Below are positions 1 through 4,559 of a stretch of 5,667 bases of DNA, piece by piece. Every line of letters starts with the position of its first letter. The stretch's first letter is position 1. The stretch comes from Planctomycetota bacterium (GTDB taxonomy: Bacteria; Planctomycetota; Phycisphaerae; Sedimentisphaerales; Anaerohalosphaeraceae), in the NCBI GenBank assembly GCA_003644215.1, contig QNBU01000081.1, positions 1-5,667 on the forward strand, given 5' to 3'. The notes beneath the pieces were generated by a model. It had not been told where the DNA came from, made no database searches, and saw only the letters and a program-made list of their open reading frames with translations. The translations under genes were made by a program, and so were the position numbers.

Positions 1-324
1 TCAGGAGTCCCCTATTCGTGAATGAACCACAGCTGTTTTTGCTATGCCTCAATAATCTGCATGGACTGCATATTTCCAGCAAGTCCCCAATAGGTGGTTG
101 GCAGCGTTTTTACGATTGCCCCTAAAATAATCAGGTTTTTGATGTCCTCCAAGGCTACCTTGATAAAAGCGAAAGAAACAAAAAAAGGCGGTTCAAAGAA
201 AAAAACTGAATCTGAAGCTGGCTATAGAAGTTAAAAGGATGCCCTCAAAGCAAGAATTTTAGGGCCACAGAGAAAATAGCACTTGACTCTGAGCTCTTCA
301 TAGGTGGTTCTTTTAGGCACTGTG
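1..324. other. Intergenic stretch with no confident gene; one doubtful small ORF
   Basis: This stretch lies downstream of the glycosyltransferase and holds no reading frame I can assign. The best candidate is on the minus strand, stopping with TAG at 44-42. The frame is open from about 222, and a TTG at 152 preceded by AAGG (161-158) would give 36 residues starting MEDIKNLIILGAIVKTLPTT. Its composition looks protein-like, but it has no ATG near its 5' end, and a TAG at 225-223 closes the frame upstream. A plus-strand alternative, ATG at 142 to TAA at 234, gives 30 lysine-rich residues. A plus-strand frame open from 3 to 125 could be the tail of a gene lying left of the window, but 40 open codons are expected by chance. 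Positions 165-208 are A-rich on the plus strand. None of these is better than weak. Confidence 0.3.
241..265 (-). terminator. Weak candidate terminator after the glycosyltransferase gene
   Basis: Read on the minus strand, GCCCT (265-261) pairs with AGGGC (245-241). An A/G mismatch and a further AAA/TTT pairing follow inside, leaving a loop of about 7 bases. The sequence after the stem is ATCCTTTTAACTT, a short interrupted T-run. The hairpin starts about 60 bases past the glycosyltransferase stop, a sensible place for an end of transcription. The stem is short and A/T-rich inside, so this is only a candidate. Confidence 0.35.
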
Positions 325-1533
325 TTATGGATCGATGACTTGGATATCCAAGGGGCCGTTGAGGCGGTAGCGGATGTTTCGCCAGGTGATGGTCCGCCCC
401 ACCGCCGAAGAGAGCATAATCAACAGGAAAAGAATCGACCAGGCCCAGAAAAAAAAGAGGTCGGCATAGCGGGCCGTCTTCATTTGTTCTTTGTGTTCGG
501 GCAGCAGCGTCGCGATGATTTTTTGCCGGAGTATCGCACGGTAAATCTGAAGCCCCCAGAACAGAACGGCCCCCACCGAATAAACCCAGGCATATGGCCA
601 ACTGGCCCGGATAGCCAACATCGCAACCACCAGAGAACCCCAGAGCGTCAAGACGCCCAGGGCCGTGTTGAAGAGACCGAAAATCCACATCAGCGGCGAA
701 TAAACACGGGTAATAATGAACTGGCGGCGGGAAAACTCCCATAGCTCTCTCCAAGTGGTCGTCTGGAAAGAAGCAATCATGCAGGCCGGAACAAAGACCA
801 TTTTGCGATGCGTGCGGCGAACCGCCCTGCTCAGCGAGAGATCGTCACTGAGGGCCTTTTGCCAGAGTTGCTCTATACCCAATTCGTGAAAATCCTTTAC
901 GCGAATCGCCATCGAGCCGCCCCAAGCCAGATTGAACGGGGTGTTGCCGAGAAGCTGACACACTTTTGCATTGAGGGCGGACAGAGCAAGTGAAGCGGTG
1001 TTGTTGTTTTGCGGAATAAAACAGCGGTAGCCGCTTGCGGCGCCGTTTTTGTCCCTGCGGAGCGGATGGACAATCTGAGCCAGCCAATTCGGACCCGCAC
1101 AGGCATCGGAGTCGGCAAAGACCATCGCCTCCGTATCCGTCGGTATCTTCCGGCAGGCAAAGAGAAGATTATGCAGTTTCTGGCTGCAGGAGCCGGTTGG
1201 ACCGGCGATGAGAATCTCTACCGTCCGAGTGCGGGAAGTGGATTTGTATCGAGCAATTAGATCCAGCAGGCGGTCATAGGCGGGGTCCGATGGATCGGCG
1301 ACGACAAAAAAGAGATGGTAGCCCTCGTACGCCTGAGAGAAAAAAGATTCGATGTTTTTATCAAACGCCTCATCCAGTCCCTTGCAGGGGACGATCAGCA
1401 CGCATCGGGGGCGAAAACCGTCTCTGTTACAGTCCGATTTCTTGACCGCATAATGGTGGTTACAGACAACCTGAATCGTGAACAGAACCTGCGCAACGAA
1501 CGCCGCGAACAAACTGTATTCCAAAAAACCCAT
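325..1533 (-). CDS. Membrane glycosyltransferase, GT2/GT21 type (ceramide glucosyltransferase/HpnI-like)
   Basis: Predicted inner-membrane enzyme of 402 residues that would transfer a sugar from a nucleotide donor to a lipid acceptor; neither substrate can be read from the sequence. A membrane helix at about 5-24 is followed by a cytoplasmic GT-A domain. That domain shows IVPCKG (47-52), SQKLHNLL (117-124), the metal-binding-type DSD in FADSDA (139-144), WGGSMAIR (204-211) and SDD in LSDDLSLSRAVR (228-239), the usual place of the catalytic Asp. A family-like segment WRELWEFSRRQ (261-271) follows, then helices at about 281-305, 313-332 and 359-378. Motif order and length suit the ceramide glucosyltransferase/HpnI group. 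Where those enzymes usually have (Q/R)xxRW, this one reads RRQ, losing the Trp. The ATG at 1533 puts the first helix at the N-terminus. The only Shine-Dalgarno-like AAGGA (1555-1551) sits 17 bases away, further than usual. It seems to be a single-gene unit. Confidence 0.87.
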   Translation of the reverse strand: MGFLEYSLFAAFVAQVLFTIQVVCNHHYAVKKSDCNRDGFRPRCVLIVPCKGLDEAFDKNIESFFSQAYEGYHLFFVVADPSDPAYDRLLDLIARYKSTSRTRTVEILIAGPTGSCSQKLHNLLFACRKIPTDTEAMVFADSDACAGPNWLAQIVHPLRRDKNGAASGYRCFIPQNNNTASLALSALNAKVCQLLGNTPFNLAWGGSMAIRVKDFHELGIEQLWQKALSDDLSLSRAVRRTHRKMVFVPACMIASFQTTTWRELWEFSRRQFIITRVYSPLMWIFGLFNTALGVLTLWGSLVVAMLAIRASWPYAWVYSVGAVLFWGLQIYRAILRQKIIATLLPEHKEQMKTARYADLFFFWAWSILFLLIMLSSAVGRTITWRNIRYRLNGPLDIQVIDP

Positions 1534-1539
1534 ACGAGT

Positions 1540-1567
1540 ATAATAAATGATCCTTAAAAAAAGACAA
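1540..1567 (-). promoter_or_regulatory. Candidate promoter abutting the glycosyltransferase start
   Basis: On the minus strand, TTGTCT (1567-1562) and TATTAT (1545-1540) are separated by 16 bases, a fair match to sigma-70-type boxes in an A/T-rich stretch. If used, transcription would begin at about 1533, on the A of the ATG, giving a leaderless or nearly leaderless mRNA. That would explain why no well-spaced ribosome binding site is seen. The A/T richness makes chance matches likely, so confidence is low. Confidence 0.3.
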
Positions 1568-1716
1568 TCTTATTTTGCAGCCGCCGACACCGAAAAGAAC
1601 CATGAATCAACACCAATCGTGTTGCTGTAATGGGTCGGTTCAGCCGGTATGTACTCAGTTGGGGCTTATCGATCACACTGGAGTCGGCCTTTTGCGTTTC
1701 GGTCTTGAAAGTTGTG

Positions 1717-1744
1717 AAAAATCCGCGTAATCCTGCGGTTAAAA
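1717..1744 (-). repeat. Repeat-like element, copy 1, just after the Cdd1-like stop
   Basis: The plus strand reads AAAAATCCGCGTAATC, then CTGCGGTTAAAA. It resembles the element at 2089-2123: both begin AAAAATCYGCGT, contain a TAATC unit and end in CGGTTAA. On the minus strand both start with TTAACCG and end in GATTTTT. This copy starts directly after the TGA (1747-1745) of the upstream gene. CCGC and GCGG inside it could form a 4-bp stem before the T-run, but this is too weak to call a terminator. From memory, and unchecked, similar AATCTGCGTAATCTG-type sequences are scattered in many environmental bacterial genomes. Confidence 0.55.
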
Positions 1745-1987
1745 TCATTTCCAGTTCCACCATTTCAGGCGTTCGGGGTCGTGGTTTTTGTTTGATGCAT
1801 AGTATTTTGCGCACCGGAAGACATACAGCACACAGCGGTCAACGGGGGATGCTTTTATGCTGCACAGGTCATCATACAGCTTTTCGGGGTCGCTTTTTCG
1901 CATATCCTCGATTGAATACACGCCAAGTTCGTTTAAGAGTACTTCAATCTTTTCGCCAACCCACGGAATTTCTCTTAAATCTGCCAT
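1745..1987 (-). CDS. Small helix-hairpin-helix protein, Cdd1 ('pathogenicity locus') family
   Basis: An 80-residue protein whose whole length fits the Cdd1 family as I know it. The N-terminal half carries a helix-hairpin-helix-like element, REIPWVGEKIEVLLNELGV (5-23), followed by YSIEDMRKSDPEKLYDDLC (24-42). The C-terminal half has the family hallmark DRCVLYVFRCAKYYAS (50-65) and the Trp-rich ending KWWNWK (75-80). Helix-hairpin-helix elements usually contact DNA without sequence specificity, so a DNA-related role is likely. The family's function is not firmly established, and the name reflects where it was first noted, not a proven link to virulence. The usual IPGVG hairpin reads IPWVG here. 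The ATG at 1987 is well supported: AGGA (2000-1997) lies 9 bases upstream. The gene is 136 bases past scpA, beyond a hairpin and a repeat-like element, so co-transcription with scpA is possible but not shown. Confidence 0.88.
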   Translation of the reverse strand: MADLREIPWVGEKIEVLLNELGVYSIEDMRKSDPEKLYDDLCSIKASPVDRCVLYVFRCAKYYASNKNHDPERLKWWNWK

Positions 1988-2041
1988 TGTATTTTATCCT
2001 GCCCTTTCAAGGCGTTATCCGTATAAACCCGACTGAACCTC

Positions 2042-2080
2042 TCACGGCCAAGCACAGCTTGACCGTGCCACCGGCCGTGA
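2042..2080 (-). repeat. Strong nested hairpin between scpA and the Cdd1-like gene
   Basis: In minus-strand RNA, CACGGUCAAGC (2067-2057) pairs with GCUUGGCCGUG (2053-2043) across a UGU loop, giving 11 bp with one G-U pair. A third arm, UCACGGCC (2080-2073), is perfectly complementary to GGCCGUGA (2049-2042), so the 3' arm has two possible partners. No T-run follows, so this is not a classical intrinsic terminator. It lies 44 bases past the scpA stop. Plausible roles are mRNA 3'-end protection, partial attenuation or a REP-type palindrome; the sequence does not decide between them. Confidence 0.65.
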
Positions 2081-2088
2081 ATCCTATC

Positions 2089-2123
2089 AAAAATCTGCGT
2101 CAATCTGTGTAATCGACGGTTAA
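2089..2123 (-). repeat. Repeat-like element, copy 2, just after the scpA stop
   Basis: The plus strand reads AAAAATCTGCGTCAATCTG, then TGTAATCGACGGTTAA. It carries three short related units (ATCTGCGTCA, ATCTGTGTA and ATCGACGGT), one more than the copy at 1717-1744. It directly abuts the scpA TAA (2126-2124). Both copies have the same orientation and the same position relative to the preceding stop codon, which argues against pure coincidence, although two copies in one window cannot prove a repeat family. Confidence 0.55.
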
Positions 2124-3167
2124 TTATTGCTGGGCGTCTTCCACGGATTCAGGAGACACCACAGGTGAAGTTTTCGGTTGTTTTAACGGCGGCAGTTCCA
2201 TGATCGGGATGCGGGGCTTGCGGGATTGCTCATCCGAAGGGACTTGGATCGCGGAAAGTTCTTTGGATAATTCGTCCTCGTCGTCTTCATCTTCCTGCGG
2301 TTCGGCAATCTCTTGGCTCTCGGAAACCTCAACCTGTTCGGTCGAAATCTTTACTTCCGGTTCTTCGTTTTCGGCCGACTGTTCCATTGCCTCGGGATTG
2401 GCATAGATCGCATTATGCACCGCCTCCTCGGCCGGTTCGCTGGTTAAGGGCTTTAGATAGATCGGCCCGGCCATGTCGGGTTGCTCAACCCAGATCAAAT
2501 GGTTCCGCATCAACTCCAGCATCGCCAAAAACAGCCCGATCATCATCAGGCGATTGTTACAAACCTCAAAGACCTTCTGCAATGACATCGGCCCTTCTGT
2601 CTGCAAGCGATGCAGCAGTTCAATCTGATACAGATCTATCGGCGTGTCGTCTGTGATATGCTCATAGCTTTGATACTGCCCCGTCGCCTGCAGGATCGAA
2701 TCAAACGCCTCCAGCAACGACCAGATGCTGACCTGATCCAAATCCAGTTCCGGTTCTTCAGTGGGTTTAATCTTTTCCAGGATCGTATCGGAACGGGTAA
2801 ACCGTTGTTTTCGCTCCTCGGCGGCATCCTGCAGGAGATTGGCGGCGTCCTTGAATTTTTTATACTCCAGCAACTGACGCACCAACTCCGCTCGCGGATC
2901 CTGAAGATCCGCTTCGCCCTGCTCATCCAACTCCGGTCTGGGCAGAAGCATCACTGACTTAATCTCCATCAACGACGCCGCCATCACCAGAAACTCCCCC
3001 GCCAGATCGATGTCCATCATCTTGAGCATCTCGACATATTGAATATACTGCTCGGTCACATGCGAAATGGGGATGTCATAGATATCGACCTCCTCCTTAC
3101 GCACCAAATACAAGAGCAAATCCAGCGGCCCGGCAAAGCTGTCAAGTTCTACCTTATACTCGCTCAA
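2124..3167 (-). CDS. scpA: Segregation and condensation protein A (ScpA, condensin kleisin)
   Basis: ScpA is the kleisin that bridges the SMC heads and, with ScpB, forms the bacterial condensin acting on the nucleoid during chromosome segregation. The N-terminal domain is canonical: YKVELDSFAGPLDLLLYLVR (4-23), DIYDIPISHVTEQYIQYV (28-45) and the helix ending LVMAASLMEIKSVMLLP (60-76), which in the family packs against the SMC neck. The region around 90-135 is the charged linker. Residues 180-240 (LLHRLQTEGPMSLQKVF onwards) form the winged-helix end that binds the SMC head. A low-complexity acidic tail follows (about 245-347, including QEDEDDEDEL at 291-300), making 347 residues against roughly 250 for typical ScpA. 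The start is TTG: a TGA lies directly upstream in frame, the family N-terminus begins at once, and GAGGG (3178-3174) sits 6 bases before it. The start overlaps the preceding stop as TTGA, suggesting translational coupling. No scpB or smc is in the window. Confidence 0.95.
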   Translation of the reverse strand: MSEYKVELDSFAGPLDLLLYLVRKEEVDIYDIPISHVTEQYIQYVEMLKMMDIDLAGEFLVMAASLMEIKSVMLLPRPELDEQGEADLQDPRAELVRQLLEYKKFKDAANLLQDAAEERKQRFTRSDTILEKIKPTEEPELDLDQVSIWSLLEAFDSILQATGQYQSYEHITDDTPIDLYQIELLHRLQTEGPMSLQKVFEVCNNRLMMIGLFLAMLELMRNHLIWVEQPDMAGPIYLKPLTSEPAEEAVHNAIYANPEAMEQSAENEEPEVKISTEQVEVSESQEIAEPQEDEDDEDELSKELSAIQVPSDEQSRKPRIPIMELPPLKQPKTSPVVSPESVEDAQQ

Positions 3168-3397
3168 TCATCACCCTCATCAGTTCTCTCGGCAAGAACC
3201 TGCTTTGCCTTCTCAACATCTCGTTCAAAAACTTGCAGTTCCACACGGATCGCATTGATGTGCGGCAGTGCTGTTACCAAATCCTCACCAAAAACAACCG
3301 ACTCAATACCGGCATTCTCAAGTGCCAACTTAGCCAGTTCCGCATCAAAACTACCCTCAAACTCCGCAATCGAAACTAATTTTTCATCATCACGCAT
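3164..3397 (-). CDS. Small DUF2007-type protein (putative signal-transducing domain)
   Basis: A protein of 77 residues matching the DUF2007 pattern: an opening strand KLVSIAEFEGSFDAELAK (6-23), a helix running into LENAGIESVVFGED (26-39), the central NAIRVELQVFERDVEKAKQVL (48-68) and a short acidic tail. The fold resembles ferredoxin-like regulatory domains. The family is labelled 'putative signal transducing protein', but I know of no proven activity. The ATG at 3397 is preferred because GGAG (3410-3407) lies 9 bases upstream; an in-frame ATG at 3406 abuts that site directly, and one at 3424 has only a G-rich stretch before it. With this start the gene overlaps the trpS end by 8 bases, and its TGA overlaps the TTG of scpA. 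It is therefore co-transcribed with both, and is probably translationally coupled to scpA. Confidence 0.85.
   Translation of the reverse strand: MRDDEKLVSIAEFEGSFDAELAKLALENAGIESVVFGEDLVTALPHINAIRVELQVFERDVEKAKQVLAERTDEGDD
3174..3178 (-). promoter_or_regulatory. Ribosome binding site for the scpA TTG start
   Basis: GAGGG on the minus strand lies 6 bases before the TTG at 3167 and within the last codons of the DUF2007-type gene. Together with the TTGA stop/start overlap it supports re-initiation by ribosomes finishing the upstream gene. Confidence 0.7.
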
Positions 3398-4367
3398 TTC
3401 GAACATCTCCCAATCCAGTCGCATCCCGCACCCGCTTCATGGTTTCGGACGCAACGGCCCTTGCTTTTGCGGCCCCGTTACAAAGAACCTGCTCAACATA
3501 GTCCGCGTTATTCGCCAGTTCCTCGCGTTTTTGACGGAACGGACGGAAGTACTCATGCAGCAACTCCACCACTCGCTTCTTGACCGTACCATAGCCCACG
3601 CCGCCATCGCGATATTTTTGTTCCCACTCGGCCAGTTCACCTTCATCCGCCGCAAGTTTCAGCAGGGCAAAGATATTACAGGCCTCAGGGTCTTTCGTAT
3701 CTTCGACCGGGGTTGAATCGGTTACGATTCGCATCACCTTTTTCTTGACCTTGTTTTCCGGCTCGAATATCTCAATGGTATTGTCATAACTCTTGCTCAT
3801 TTTGCGACCGTCAATGCCGGGAACAACGGCGACAGATTTCAAGATATGCTCTTTGGGCAAGACGAATGTCTCGCCGTAGATGTTGTTGAACTTCGCCGCG
3901 ATGTCCCGCGTTACTTCAATATGCTGTTTCTGGTCTTGTCCGACCGGAACGAGATTGCTGTTGAACATCAAAATATCCGCCGCCTGCAAAACCGGATAGG
4001 CAAACAGTCCATGTACCGGCGAAAGTCCCTGCTCAACCTTGTCCTTAAAACTGGTACACCGCTGGAGCAGCCCCATCGGCGTTACGCACGACAATATCCA
4101 CGCCAACTCCGTTACTTCCGGCACATCCGACTGCCGCCAGAACACCGTCTTTTCCGGATCCAGACCCAAAGCCAGATAGTCCTTGGCGACATCCAGTATA
4201 TGTTCGTTAAACTGTTTGGGGTCAGGATTGGTCGTCAGGGCATGGTAATCGGCGATAAAGTAAAAACCCTCATTTTCGGACTGCAATTGCAGGTGCTGAC
4301 GCATCGCGCCGAAGTAATTGCCAATATGCAACTTGCCGGACGGCTGAATCCCTGAAAGTACTCGCAA
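3390..4367 (-). CDS. trpS: Tryptophanyl-tRNA synthetase
   Basis: Class I aminoacyl-tRNA synthetase that activates tryptophan with ATP and charges tRNA-Trp in the cytoplasm. Counting from the chosen start, the protein has 325 residues, normal for bacterial TrpRS. PSGKLHIGNYFGA (9-21) carries the HIGH-type signature as HIGN. Next come DYHAL (40-44), the pocket segment SCVTPMGLLQRCTSFKDK (93-110), YPVLQAADILMF (124-135), GQDQKQHIE (143-151) and an intact KMSKS (189-193). The anticodon-binding helical part fills the C-terminus. A GTG at 4394 would add nine residues, but TTG at 4367 is preferred: AGGAG (4378-4374) lies exactly 6 bases before it, the resulting MRVLSGIQPSG matches the usual family N-terminus, and the predicted transcription start near 4405 would leave the GTG almost no leader. 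It is the first gene of an operon with the DUF2007-type gene and scpA. Confidence 0.96.
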   Translation of the reverse strand: MRVLSGIQPSGKLHIGNYFGAMRQHLQLQSENEGFYFIADYHALTTNPDPKQFNEHILDVAKDYLALGLDPEKTVFWRQSDVPEVTELAWILSCVTPMGLLQRCTSFKDKVEQGLSPVHGLFAYPVLQAADILMFNSNLVPVGQDQKQHIEVTRDIAAKFNNIYGETFVLPKEHILKSVAVVPGIDGRKMSKSYDNTIEIFEPENKVKKKVMRIVTDSTPVEDTKDPEACNIFALLKLAADEGELAEWEQKYRDGGVGYGTVKKRVVELLHEYFRPFRQKREELANNADYVEQVLCNGAAKARAVASETMKRVRDATGLGDVRNA

Positions 4368-4373
4368 AATTGT

Positions 4374-4378
4374 CTCCT
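4374..4378 (-). promoter_or_regulatory. Ribosome binding site deciding the trpS start
   Basis: AGGAG on the minus strand lies 6 bases upstream of the TTG at 4367 and inside the reading frame that would begin at the GTG at 4394. Its strength and spacing are the main reason for choosing the TTG. No comparable site precedes the GTG. Confidence 0.75.
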
Positions 4379-4411
4379 GAATCTGATTAAACACTCCACG
4401 ATTAAGGACAA

Positions 4412-4440
4412 AGAGTAGCAGTTTTGAGTCGGAAAGTCAA
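4412..4440 (-). promoter_or_regulatory. Predicted sigma-70-type promoter of the trpS operon
   Basis: On the minus strand the -35 box TTGACT (4440-4435; 5 of 6 consensus bases) is separated by 17 bases from TACTCT (4417-4412). The TG one base upstream of that box makes an extended -10, which offsets the poor -10 match (3 of 6). Transcription would start near 4405, giving a leader of about 38 bases to the TTG of trpS. The promoter lies between the terminator of the upstream gene and the trpS ribosome binding site, where one is needed. I see no T-box leader or attenuator in this short space. Confidence 0.6.
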
Positions 4441-4493
4441 GCAAGACCTGCCGAAAAATAACCCCCGAAGAACAGGATAAGAAGCCAAAATTA

Positions 4494-4532
4494 CCAAAAC
4501 CCCTCAAGCCACTTTGGCAGGAGGGGTATTGG
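4494..4532 (-). terminator. Intrinsic terminator between the partial gene and the trpS operon
   Basis: On the minus strand, ACCCCTC (4527-4521) pairs with GAGGGGT (4505-4499). Inside it, GCC (4518-4516) pairs with GGC (4510-4508) around a 5-base loop, and outside it CCAA (4532-4529) pairs with TTGG (4497-4494). TTTT sits at the stem base and TAATTTT follows. The stem lies 27 bases past the stop of the upstream gene. A T-run also follows on the plus strand (4533-4536), so it might work both ways, but no plus-strand gene needs it here. Confidence 0.8.
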
Positions 4533-4559
4533 TTTTAAGGATATTTCAGCACTGTGGTT

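Noticed and set aside
90..309. Direct repeat ATAGGTGGTT at 90-99 and 300-309
   Set aside because: A 10-base match between two places is expected several times by chance in a window of this size, and nothing around the two copies looks like a mobile element.
245..754. Minus-strand open frame of about 169 codons overlapping the glycosyltransferase 3' end
   Set aside because: It runs in another frame of the glycosyltransferase gene, whose motifs and membrane helices are clear. Its own translation shows no coherent domain, and its extension past 325 reads as random sequence.
1554..1814. Minus-strand open frame of 86 codons spanning the Cdd1-like 3' end and the spacer
   Set aside because: Its first part is out of frame with the well-supported Cdd1-like gene and its middle is formed by the repeat-like element. 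It lacks a good ribosome binding site and any recognisable motif.
2001..2055. Possible separate promoter for the Cdd1-like gene (TTGGCC, 18 bases, TTTATA on the minus strand)
   Set aside because: Both boxes match poorly and the -35 would lie within the stem of the strong hairpin, so I could not support it as a feature.
3039..3716. Plus-strand open frame of 225 codons opposite scpA, the DUF2007-type gene and trpS
   Set aside because: It lies entirely antisense to three confidently identified genes. Its Ser-rich translation is what the complement of their codons produces.
4395..4493. T-box or tryptophan attenuator ahead of trpS
   Set aside because: The predicted leader is only about 38 bases, with no Trp-codon leader peptide and no hairpin-plus-T-run downstream of the promoter. 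The nearby hairpin at 4494-4532 is upstream of the promoter and serves the previous gene.
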